From F23-B02 sp946405205 (GTDB taxonomy: Bacteria; Bacillota; Clostridia; Oscillospirales; Oscillospiraceae), in assembly GCA_946405205.1 (NCBI GenBank), contig CAMJGL010000006.1, positions 1 through 64,000 of the forward strand: 64,000 bases of DNA. The letters run 5' to 3'. A program made the position numbers and the translations under genes. Below are positions 52,082 through 59,615 of this stretch, in pieces. Positions within the stretch are counted from its first letter, which is position 1, and each line of letters begins with the position of its first letter. The notes below the pieces were generated by a model. The model did no database searches. It saw nothing but the letters and a program-made list of their open reading frames with translations, and had not been told where the DNA came from.

Positions 52082-52984
52082 ATGACAAAAACGAAACACA
52101 AAGCAACTCCGAAGGTTTTACTCGGTATCGTAGCAGTTTTAATATTGTTTATTCTGACGCTCGCAGTTTATCAGGTGGATTCCACGGAATACGTTATCGT
52201 AACGCAATTTGGAAACCCTGTTCGTGTTGTTGAAAATCCCGGTCTGCAGATTAAACTTCCTGATCCAATTCAGTCTGTTCAGCGATTGGATAAACGTGTT
52301 CAAGTGTACCAAACTACATCTATTGAACTGCTGACTTTGGATAAAAAGAGCGTTTCATTGGACTATTATGGCACTTGGAAAATCAGTGATCCGGTGACCT
52401 ACTTGAAAACGGTTAAGGACAAAATTGGTGCAGAATCCCGACTGCTGGATGTCTTTTCCTCCAGTCTGGGTGTTCAGTTGGGTCAATATAATTTAGAGCA
52501 GTTGGTGAATACCAACCAGGAAGAATTGAAGCTTGACACAATTTTGAACGATGCAGTCGCTTATGCAAAGGAACGGGCATCGGAATATGGTATTGAAGTA
52601 GTGGATGCACAAATTCGTGTTCTCAATTTTCCTGAAGCAAACAAGCAAAGCGTTTATGACAGAATGAGTGCTGAACGCGAGCAGATGGCACAAAAATATC
52701 GCTCAGAAGGCAGCGAGGAAGCGGCAAAGATTCGTGCAGATGCAGAAAAAGAACAGCAGTTGATTTTGGCCGATGCTTATGCGCAGTCACAGCAGATCAA
52801 AGGTGAGGGTGATGCAGAGGCAATCCGAATTTACGGAGAAGCATTCCAAAAAGACCCGGATTTTTATGAATTTATCCGTACGCTGGAAACTTATGAAAAG
52901 ACAATAGACGGCAATACTACGCTGATCTTACCTTCAACCGCTGAGATTTTGAAGTATCTGAGTGGAAATAGTACACAGAATTGA
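52082..52984 (+). CDS. hflC: HflC-like SPFH protein
   Basis: The 300-residue protein has an N-terminal membrane helix ('VLLGIVAVLILFILTLAVY'), a band-7 domain ('STEYVIVTQFGNPVRVVENP', 'GLQIKLPDPIQSVQRLDKR') and an Ala/Glu-rich coiled region ('EAAKIRADAEKEQQLILADA'). HflC pairs with HflK in membrane complexes that surround FtsH. The start at 52082 has GGAGG 10 bases upstream. Confidence 0.88.
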   Translation: MTKTKHKATPKVLLGIVAVLILFILTLAVYQVDSTEYVIVTQFGNPVRVVENPGLQIKLPDPIQSVQRLDKRVQVYQTTSIELLTLDKKSVSLDYYGTWKISDPVTYLKTVKDKIGAESRLLDVFSSSLGVQLGQYNLEQLVNTNQEELKLDTILNDAVAYAKERASEYGIEVVDAQIRVLNFPEANKQSVYDRMSAEREQMAQKYRSEGSEEAAKIRADAEKEQQLILADAYAQSQQIKGEGDAEAIRIYGEAFQKDPDFYEFIRTLETYEKTIDGNTTLILPSTAEILKYLSGNSTQN

Positions 52985-52994
52985 GGTGAAATGT

Positions 52995-54122
52995 ATGCCA
53001 GATCCGACCAAAAAGCCAGGCGGCGACAGGCCAAATCTTTTAGAAGGCGTGAAAAGAATATGCCGCAAATTCAAAACAAAGCTCTCTGTATTGAAAAAAG
53101 GCAGAGAAACATCTGACAAAAAAAGTAGTATTGCAAGTGATTTGAAAAGCGCCTTTGGCCATATTAACCCCCAAAAGGCAATCCTGGCTGTGGGGGGCTG
53201 CATATTTGCAGTTTACCTGCTTTCAGGCCTTTATGTGGTAAATCCAGGAGAACAGGCTGTAATTCGAAGATTTGGAGCACCACTGGAGCAAGCTGTAAGT
53301 GAAGGATTGCATTATCGTTTACCTTTTCCGATTGATACTGTGGAAAAAGTAAACGTATCGGAGGTTCGACGGGCAGACATCGGCATGACACTGCCTGAGC
53401 ATCTGCACGCACCGGATGATGCTCCGCAAGCAATTCAATTGCTGACTGGAGATGAAAATATCATAACCTCCCAAGCTATTGTTCACTACAAGGTAAGTGA
53501 TGCAACAAAGTTTCTTTACAATGTTAATGGAAACAGCGAGCAATTAGTTCGTTACAGTGTCGAGGCAGCACTTGTACAGCAGATGGCTGCCACACCGGTG
53601 GACGATATTCTTAGCACTGAAAAAGTAGCAGCGCAGAATTCGGTTATGGCACTTGCTCAGGAAGCGTTGGATCGCTATGATGCAGGAATTCAAATTACTG
53701 CATTTAATATCCAGGAGATTGTTCCTCCCGGAGCCGTTTCCTCTGCCTTTTTGGATGTAACGACTGCGAAAGAGGATAAGGAAACCGCAATCAATGAGGC
53801 CAATGGTTACTATAACAGTTTGATTCCCCAGGCTCGTGCAAACGCAAATAAAATGATTTCTGATGCAGAGGCATATAAGGCTGAGCAGATTTCACGCGCA
53901 ACTGGTGATACTGAAAAATTTCTGAGTATGCTTGCAGAATACCAAAAGAACACTTCAATTTATACAGAGGATACTACGAAATATAGGCTTCTTCTGGAAA
54001 CCTTGGAAAAAATCCTGCCTACCGTCAAAATGTACATTGTAGATTCTTCTGATGGAAGTATTGATGTAAAGCTCTTTGATGAAGAACTTACAGGGGGCAC
54101 ATCTCTGGGAATTGGGAATTGA
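52995..54122 (+). CDS. hflK: HflK-like SPFH protein (second copy)
   Basis: The 375-residue protein has a basic N-terminal region, a membrane helix ('AILAVGGCIFAVYLLSGLYV'), a band-7 domain ('PGEQAVIRRFGAPLEQ', 'GLHYRLPFPIDTV') and the conserved 'VPPGAVSSAFLDVTTAKEDK'. It is homologous to the SPFH half of the fusion protein two genes upstream, so the operon encodes two HflK-type partners and one HflC. The start at 52995 follows GAGGTGA. Confidence 0.88.
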   Translation: MPDPTKKPGGDRPNLLEGVKRICRKFKTKLSVLKKGRETSDKKSSIASDLKSAFGHINPQKAILAVGGCIFAVYLLSGLYVVNPGEQAVIRRFGAPLEQAVSEGLHYRLPFPIDTVEKVNVSEVRRADIGMTLPEHLHAPDDAPQAIQLLTGDENIITSQAIVHYKVSDATKFLYNVNGNSEQLVRYSVEAALVQQMAATPVDDILSTEKVAAQNSVMALAQEALDRYDAGIQITAFNIQEIVPPGAVSSAFLDVTTAKEDKETAINEANGYYNSLIPQARANANKMISDAEAYKAEQISRATGDTEKFLSMLAEYQKNTSIYTEDTTKYRLLLETLEKILPTVKMYIVDSSDGSIDVKLFDEELTGGTSLGIGN

Positions 54123-54218
54123 AACTGATAGATAATGCGATGTTCTATAAATATTTGATTTCTTCTTTTGAATATTAAAAGAACTGGCTGAGCAAATTTG
54201 CAAATCATCTTCTTAAGA

Positions 54219-54245
54219 GGGCAGTGGCGAGTTCGTCACTGCCTT
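54219..54245 (+). terminator. probable terminator of the foldase/SPFH operon
   Basis: GGCAGTG and CACTGCC form a short perfect stem followed by TTCC. It lies in a 579-base gap that also has an AGCCCACCAA/TTGGTGGGCT repeat (54285-54322) and no credible gene. Confidence 0.5.
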
Positions 54246-54284
54246 CCTATCTATCATTGAAGCAGATTACAAACAGGTTGGACA

Positions 54285-54322
54285 AGCCCACCAAATAAAA
54301 AAAACGGTGCTTTTGGTGGGCT
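54285..54322. repeat. inverted repeat in the gap before the sigma factor gene
   Basis: AGCCCACCAA (54285-54294) and TTGGTGGGCT (54313-54322) are perfect 10-bp arms around an A-rich loop. It may be a terminator or mark the right edge of the cargo. Confidence 0.45.
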
Positions 54323-54556
54323 GATCTGTCATGCCTATATGGATATAACACCCTCCGGCTCCGTTTGAGTTTGGAGGGATTGTAATGTACTGGTCTGGAA
54401 TGACCACTATGCTGCTTATTAGAGGCAGCAGCTATATAGAGTGTCACACAGAAACAAGGATAATGTATTAAAAAAATCCTTGCCTGTTTGTGGCACTCTT
54501 ATACTCTAAAAGTAGATATTGTACCTCTATATAATAGAACTAATTCCACTTGTTTT

Positions 54557-54587
54557 CGCAAAGGTTTGTGTACCTTTGCGTTTTTTT
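54557..54587 (+). terminator. terminator/attenuator in the sigma-factor leader
   Basis: CGCAAAGG and CCTTTGCG form a perfect 8-bp stem followed by seven T residues. It lies after a possible -10 (TATAAT near 54531) and before the sigma gene, so it could attenuate that transcript. Confidence 0.65.
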
Positions 54588-54651
54588 GTTTGTCGATATA
54601 TGTCGGAACACAGAAGAATACTGGTTCAGGCGTAGGATGTCGAGATCCTCC

Positions 54652-54687
54652 GTCAAGTGATTTTCTCTCGCAAAAAAATTACTTGAC
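54652..54687 (+). promoter_or_regulatory. leader hairpin next to the sigma-factor ribosome site
   Basis: GTCAAGT and ACTTGAC pair and the inner ATTTT/AAAAAT extend the stem. The right arm directly abuts the AGGAGG ribosome site at 54688-54693, so its folding may affect translation. Confidence 0.45.
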
Positions 54688-54701
54688 AGGAGGACACGAA
54701 T

Positions 54702-55214
54702 ATGGCTGGAAGCCATCCGAATATCAATATTGATCCACGCCCAAAACGGCGCAGGGATAAAGACAACCCTTATGAAATTTTTACCGTGGGAATAGACACG
54801 GATACCCCACATTACTATATCCGGTTCCGAGACGGTGTTTCTGCTGAACATTGTCTGGAGATTAGCAGGGAGCTGTTTTTGGCTCTGAATCAGTTTGAAC
54901 TGGATGATTTGTCACATCTGAACAAGGTGGATAACCATTATGAGCATATCAGTTTATCCGATGAGGAACTGAATACCCGCGCAGCATACCAGCGGGAAAC
55001 CGTGGAGGAAACAGCCTTCCGGCACATAGAGCATGAAAAGCTGTATGCGGCGATGAAGCGACTCCCTGAAAAACAATACCGCAGGCTGGTGTTGTATTAC
55101 TTCGGTGAGTTTACCTATGAGCAGATTGCAGAAATGGAGGGATGCAGTCATCCGGCAATTATCAAGTCGATAAAATCTGCGATTGAAGCATTGAAAAAAG
55201 TTTTTTCAGAGTAG
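54702..55214 (+). CDS. ICE-type sigma-70-like factor
   Basis: The 170-residue protein has a region-4-like C-terminus: 'AMKRLPEKQYRRLVLYYFGE', 'TYEQIAEMEGCSHPAIIKSI'. The N-terminal half is specific to ICE sigma-like regulators (Tn916 Orf7 type). It likely drives excision or transfer genes. Its leader has two hairpins. Confidence 0.85.
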   Translation: MAGSHPNINIDPRPKRRRDKDNPYEIFTVGIDTDTPHYYIRFRDGVSAEHCLEISRELFLALNQFELDDLSHLNKVDNHYEHISLSDEELNTRAAYQRETVEETAFRHIEHEKLYAAMKRLPEKQYRRLVLYYFGEFTYEQIAEMEGCSHPAIIKSIKSAIEALKKVFSE

Positions 55215-55216
55215 GG

Positions 55217-55387
55217 TTACAATTTGCCCTTTGAGTTAGGAAGTGGGTGAAGGACGACAAACCGTTCTTCACCCATTTCCCGTTTGTGCGGTGAATGGGT
55301 CTGCACCTTGATAACCGAATACCCATTCATCAGGCACATTCCCATTGCTATTGTGATGAGCATAAGCCACATTAGCGACTGCGCCAT
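55217..55387 (-). CDS. possible small membrane protein
   Basis: A 56-residue minus-strand frame begins 'MAQSLMWLMLITIAMGMCLM', one hydrophobic helix, and ends with a charged tail. GGGAG lies close upstream. It is convergent with the sigma gene. The reading is weakly supported. Confidence 0.35.
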   Translation of the reverse strand: MAQSLMWLMLITIAMGMCLMNGYSVIKVQTHSPHKREMGEERFVVLHPLPNSKGKL

Positions 55388-55439
55388 GATCTCCCGGAAG
55401 TGAAACAAAAAGGATGGCACCTGTTTAACTTTGGTCTTT

Positions 55440-55800
55440 GGTTTGTTACTGCCGGGAAGGAGCGAGAACAGTTGTCTATAAGTACCGGGCGGCCCCCGGT
55501 ATGGCGATGACAGGCAATGGGGCTAATGATACTCCTGTTCAGTCACAGTCCGAGCGAGCAGCATAGTTTGAGCGTGAGCCGTCGCAGGCAATGAGAGCAG
55601 CCGATAAGTAGAGATCCTACCGGGGGTGAAATTCCCGTGGAGCTGGTACGCCGCCAGCCACCTGATGACTTCCTTTATTAAGCTGGGGTGTCGAGGACAA
55701 ATTAGCTTGATTGAAAATATGGGGCCAGACGGCACGACGGCCCATCGAACAGAAGTATGCTAATGTCTTACCGAACCGCATACTGTTTTCCGTCTGGCCT
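55440..55800 (+). ncRNA. structured non-coding region, candidate RNA
   Basis: This GC-rich stretch of the 637-base gap has no credible gene but several stems: TACCGGG/CCCGGTA (55483-55501), GCTGG/CCAGC near 55645, and a nested pair at the end with outer GGCCAGACGG/CCGTCTGGCC (55723-55732, 55790-55799) and inner AGTATGC/GCATACT (55754-55784). It lies 50 bases before the MazF-like gene. I do not recognise an RNA family. It could be a leader, a small RNA or an ICE replication/transfer site. Confidence 0.4.
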
Positions 55801-55851
55801 CCTACATAGGCGGTACATATCGCCTGATTCTTTAAAGGAGGTCATAGCAAC

Positions 55852-56370
55852 ATGAAAAGAACATATCAGCGCGGCGAGATGTATTACGCCGATCTTGGTC
55901 GTGGCGTTGGCTCCGAACAAGAGGGGCGCCGCCCAGTTGTTATCATACAGAACGATGTCGGCAACAAACATAGTCCTACGGTCATTGTAGCAGCCATAAC
56001 AACCAAAACAGCAGGTAAGCGAAAGCTGCCCACCCATTATGAAATCCGGGCTGAGCACGGCCTGAAAGCACCCTCGTTAGTCTTGCTTGAACAGATTCGC
56101 ACCATTGACAAGCACCGATTAGAAAAGAAAATCGGAAAGCTGTCTCCGAAGCAAATCAAGGAGATGAACCATGCGCTGGCAGTCAGTGTGGGGCTGATCG
56201 ACCCGAAGCCCAAAGCAATGCCGCTGTGCCTTTGCCACACCTGTGTTGAAAACTTCTTCAGCACAGGTGCTTATTATTTGAAAAGGATTGATCTCTGCAA
56301 AACGGAGAAAGAAACCTGTACCTACTGCAATCAGCGCAGAGGGTATGACTATTATGTGACAAAAAAATAA
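55852..56370 (+). CDS. PemK/MazF-family toxin with Cys-rich C-terminal extension
   Basis: The 172-residue protein has a MazF-type core (1-115: 'RGEMYYADLG', 'GRRPVVIIQND', 'LVLLEQIRTIDKHRL') and an unusual tail with 'CLCHTC', 'LCKTEKETCTYC' and aromatic residues, possibly a zinc-binding fold. MazF toxins cut RNA. No antitoxin gene is visible beside it: upstream is the non-coding region, downstream the excisionase gene. AAAGGAGG precedes the ATG. Confidence 0.8.
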   Translation: MKRTYQRGEMYYADLGRGVGSEQEGRRPVVIIQNDVGNKHSPTVIVAAITTKTAGKRKLPTHYEIRAEHGLKAPSLVLLEQIRTIDKHRLEKKIGKLSPKQIKEMNHALAVSVGLIDPKPKAMPLCLCHTCVENFFSTGAYYLKRIDLCKTEKETCTYCNQRRGYDYYVTKK

Positions 56371-56420
56371 GATCGTTCTAACAGGACGTTGACCATATTT
56401 CTCATGGGAAGGAGTGATGA

Positions 56421-56651
56421 TTGAATATGGAAAAACTGATTACTCGTAAGGAGGCGGCAAAACTATTGGGGATCAGCATCGCCACGCTGGATGAAGCCAG
56501 AAACAGCGGTTTGATTTCCTATATTCAATATGTGCCAAACGGCTGCGTCTATTTCACTGATGCTGCTCTTCAGGAATATATCGCCAAAAGTACCCACCGG
56601 GCAAAGCCAATGGAGAAAAGAGTAACCTATCGTAATATTCGTCGAGGGTAG
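56421..56651 (+). CDS. xis: excisionase-type helix-turn-helix protein
   Basis: The 76-residue basic protein has 'ITRKEAAKLLGISIATLDEA', a MerR/excisionase-type helix-turn-helix, then a winged strand and a basic tail. Position 80 bases before an integrase fits Xis. The start is either this TTG, with GGAG 6 bases upstream, or the ATG at 56427. Confidence 0.78.
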   Translation: MNMEKLITRKEAAKLLGISIATLDEARNSGLISYIQYVPNGCVYFTDAALQEYIAKSTHRAKPMEKRVTYRNIRRG

Positions 56652-56731
56652 GATTCAAAACATTGCACCTTTGAAGAAAAACCGGAATTTTGCTAAAAAG
56701 ATGGCAGTAGCTAAAGTATGGAGGTGGTAGA

Positions 56732-57949
56732 ATGGCTACAAAAAGAAGCAGAATACCAAGATACGGTACGGTGGAGATTAAGGGCCACATATATTATAAA
56801 ACCTATGTGATGGATGCAGATGGCAAGCAGGTTGCACTTTACGGGAAAACGCGTGAAGAACTTTATGATAAGGAATTGGCGGCATTGGAACAAATCGACA
56901 ATGCCACATTCCGGCGCAAATCCCCCACAGTTAAGGAGTATTGTGAAAAGTGGCTGCTGATGCAATCGGTTCATGTTCGTGCGACAACTCTGACAGACTA
57001 TACATCAAAGGTGCAACGCCATATTATTTCTTCTTTGGGAGATATGCGGATGGGAGATGTGACCCTGGATGATATTCAAATGGCATTAGTTCCGGTATCC
57101 AAGAAATCAGCATCGGTATATAAGTCGGTTGTAATCTTATATAAGTCCATTTTCCGTGCTGCTATGGAAAGTAAGGTTATAGACAAGAATCCAACCACAT
57201 TCCTTACAGCAGAGGGCGGTGGGGTCCCACAGCAGGAAAAACAGGCATTGACGGATGAACAGTCATTGCGTTTGCTGGAGGCTGTTAAAGGACTGCAGAC
57301 TCATACTTTTGTGATGCTGGGGCTGTATGCCGGATTAAGGCGAGAGGAAATTCTGGCATTGCAATGGGATTCCGTCTTTCTGGATACAGATGCACCGTAT
57401 CTGAAAGTGTGCAGGGCGTGGCATACGGAAAACAACAGGCCGGTTATCCTGACTGAATTAAAAACAAAAGCTGCGGAGAGGAAGATTCCTTTGCCGGATA
57501 ACTTAGCTGAGTGTCTGCGGGAAGTCAAGGCGATGTCTACATCGAAGTATGTGATATGTAATCGAGATGGCGATCCATTGACCTATACACAGTTCAAGCG
57601 GTTATGGCAGTTCGTTGTTACGAGAACGGCCAAGGAACGCTCCTATTATCGCTATGAGAATGGTAAGCGAGTAAAGCATACCATTCATCCTGTATTGGGA
57701 CAGAAAGCGGCTCACAACGGCAAAGTGATATATAGCTTGGATTTTGATGTGACCCCGCATCAACTCAGACACACATATATTACCAATCTGATACACGCAT
57801 CGGTAGACCCAAAGACCGTGCAGTATTTAGCCGGACATGAGAACAGCAAGATCACTATGGACATATATGCGAAAGTAAAATACAACAAGCCTGACGAGCT
57901 GGCAGGCGCTATGGCGGGAGCCTTTGCCCTTTGGGACGCCACAGTGTAA
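56732..57949 (+). CDS. int: tyrosine integrase 1
   Basis: The 405-residue recombinase has an N-terminal arm-binding region, a core-binding SAM-like domain ('TVKEYCEKWLLMQS') and a catalytic domain with Arg in 'GLRREEIL', 'HQLRHTYIT' (HxxR), 'LAGHENSK' and Tyr in 'TMDIYAKV'. All catalytic residues are present. GGAGGTGG precedes the start. Confidence 0.93.
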   Translation: MATKRSRIPRYGTVEIKGHIYYKTYVMDADGKQVALYGKTREELYDKELAALEQIDNATFRRKSPTVKEYCEKWLLMQSVHVRATTLTDYTSKVQRHIISSLGDMRMGDVTLDDIQMALVPVSKKSASVYKSVVILYKSIFRAAMESKVIDKNPTTFLTAEGGGVPQQEKQALTDEQSLRLLEAVKGLQTHTFVMLGLYAGLRREEILALQWDSVFLDTDAPYLKVCRAWHTENNRPVILTELKTKAAERKIPLPDNLAECLREVKAMSTSKYVICNRDGDPLTYTQFKRLWQFVVTRTAKERSYYRYENGKRVKHTIHPVLGQKAAHNGKVIYSLDFDVTPHQLRHTYITNLIHASVDPKTVQYLAGHENSKITMDIYAKVKYNKPDELAGAMAGAFALWDATV

Positions 57950-57968
57950 CAGGAATATCAATATTGAC

Positions 57969-58013
57969 AAAAAGCGCAGAGTGAGGAACAAAAATTATTC
58001 TCTCTGCGTTTTT
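57969..58013 (+). terminator. terminator between the integrase genes
   Basis: GCGCAGAG pairs with CTCTGCG in a loose stem flanked by A5 and T5 runs. The 157-base gap holds no gene. Confidence 0.65.
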
Positions 58014-58106
58014 CATATTCGCATCGTTGAGAGATGCCCTTCACTCTGAGAAAATTAGTGTTGGAACAAAGAACATAGCTTTTATTGGAAAGGAAGGTCT
58101 GCTGCT

Positions 58107-59303
58107 ATGGCTAAGAAAAAAGAACATATCCCAAACTACAGTTCTACCACCAAAAAGGGTGTACTGTATTATAGAACCAGGATTACTGATGCTGACGGCA
58201 AGAGAGTAGATTTGTATGCCACTACCTGTGAGGAGTTGTACAAAAAGGAAACGGAAGCCAGACGCGTCATCGAAGAATTGAAATTCCGCAGAGAGAACCC
58301 CACGGTGGCTGAGTATTGTGAAAAATGGCTGCTGATGCAGTCGGCAAAAGTATCGTCAGCAACACTAAAAGGTTACACTTGCAGCGTGAACAACTACATA
58401 GTCAAGCCATTGGGTGATATGTATATGTCGGATGTCACCACAGATGATATTCGTGTAGCGCTGATTCCGGCATCCCAAAAATCCGCTTCTGTTTATAACA
58501 AGGTAAATATGCTCTTTAAGTGCATTTTCTATTCTGCAGAGCGAAGCGAACTGCTTGACTATAATCCTTCTGCCGGCATATCAGCAAAAGGAGGCACACC
58601 GGCTAAGGATAAAGATGCACTTACTGATGAACAGGTAAAGGTTCTTCTGGATACTGTTCGTGAATTACCGCCGTATCTATTTATTATGATCGGACTATAC
58701 TCCGGGCTGCGGCGTGAAGAAATCCTTGGTCTGCAATGGGATTGTGTGTTTCTTGACACTCGAACACCATATATTGCAGTACGGAGAGCATGGCGGTCCG
58801 AGCATAACAGGCCAGTGGTTTCGACGGTGCTAAAAACTCCAGCGGCCAAAAGAGAGATTCCCATTCCCAAGTGTCTTGTGGACTGCTTGTGGGAGGCCAA
58901 GAAGAACTCTATATCCGATTATGTGATTGCAGACAGCAAAGGAGAGCCATTAGCATATTCTCAATTCCAGAGATTATGGAAATATGTTACGGTTCGTTCT
59001 ACCAAAGAGAGAACCTGCTATAAGGTGATAAATGGTCAGCGGATCAAGTACACGAAAAAGCCTGCTTTGGGAACGCACCAGAAGAACAATCCGAATATTG
59101 TTTATACAATGGACTTTGAAGTGACCCCGCACCAGCTCCGTCACACTTATATCACCAATTTGCTTTATGCCGGAGTAGACCCTAAGACGGTTCAGTATCT
59201 TGCAGGGCATGAGAACAGCAAAACGACTATGGACATTTACGCCAAGGTGAAATATAATAGACCCGAAGAACTCATCGGTGTAGTTAATCGTGCATTGACG
59301 TAA
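58107..59303 (+). CDS. tyrosine integrase 2
   Basis: The 398-residue recombinase is homologous to integrase 1 along its whole length, with 'GLRREEILGLQW', 'HQLRHTYITNLLYAG', 'LAGHENSKTTMDIYAKV' all intact. It has its own AAAGGAAGG site but no adjacent xis. Sequence divergence from integrase 1 is clearly too great for a recent duplication. It may be the true element-end integrase, or a remnant of a second element. Confidence 0.92.
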   Translation: MAKKKEHIPNYSSTTKKGVLYYRTRITDADGKRVDLYATTCEELYKKETEARRVIEELKFRRENPTVAEYCEKWLLMQSAKVSSATLKGYTCSVNNYIVKPLGDMYMSDVTTDDIRVALIPASQKSASVYNKVNMLFKCIFYSAERSELLDYNPSAGISAKGGTPAKDKDALTDEQVKVLLDTVRELPPYLFIMIGLYSGLRREEILGLQWDCVFLDTRTPYIAVRRAWRSEHNRPVVSTVLKTPAAKREIPIPKCLVDCLWEAKKNSISDYVIADSKGEPLAYSQFQRLWKYVTVRSTKERTCYKVINGQRIKYTKKPALGTHQKNNPNIVYTMDFEVTPHQLRHTYITNLLYAGVDPKTVQYLAGHENSKTTMDIYAKVKYNRPEELIGVVNRALT

Positions 59304-59474
59304 AATGGGCAAAGGATTTACCCCACTTTTACAGTTAACAGATGGGGGAACTTAGGAGGCAAAACGCTGAAAAGCCCGTAAAATCAAGGGTTTCTATGAA
59401 AGAAACATGAGAAGTACGGTCTCAAAGCAGCCCGTCGCGCACCTCAGTTCAGCAAGCGTTAATCTTTACATTTC

Positions 59475-59507
59475 AAACTGCCATTCTCACGGATGGCAGT
59501 TTTTTTA
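59475..59507 (+). terminator. terminator after integrase 2, near the ICE right end
   Basis: AAACTGCCAT and ATGGCAGTTT form a perfect 10-bp stem followed by a long T run. The 312-base gap to the first chromosomal gene also contains a CCCCA/TGGGG repeat near 59322-59347 and presumably the right attachment site, which I cannot place. Confidence 0.75.
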
Positions 59508-59615
59508 TTTGGCGGGCGGCTGGAGTTTTTCGTCTCTGTTCCGTCAGAATTGCCGGTTTAAAAAGTAATAAATACATACCCAGACCGCGAATTTAAGCTC
59601 ACGGCAAAATATGCG

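Larger units (their letters stand above)
1..59460. mobile_element. Tn1549/CTn-type integrative and conjugative element (right part)
   Basis: The stretch holds a full Firmicutes-type conjugation set (MobC, relaxase, PcfB, VirD4, VirB6-like, PrgI, VirB4, CHAP hydrolase), the SNF2/methylase giant with tnpV, a sigma factor, an excisionase and tyrosine integrases. This gene content and order is typical of the Tn1549/CTn branch of the Tn916 superfamily. The left end is outside the window. The right end is placed only roughly, between the last integrase (stop at 59303) and the GC-rich chromosomal genes that begin at 59616, because no att repeat can be matched without the left end. Cargo regions at 16.7-22.1 kb and 36.7-54.2 kb are more AT-rich than the transfer core, which suggests later acquisition. 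Confidence 0.85.

Noticed and set aside
55621..55660. GGTGAAATTCCC resembling the FMN riboswitch core
   Set aside because: The other conserved arms of the FMN element are absent and no flavin gene follows, so the match is probably chance.
55523..55735. 70-residue minus-strand frame in the structured region
   Set aside because: No ribosome site, no domain, and it overlaps the stems that better explain the sequence.
59304..59615. A tRNA gene as the ICE attachment site
   Set aside because: No cloverleaf-like sequence is visible in this gap.
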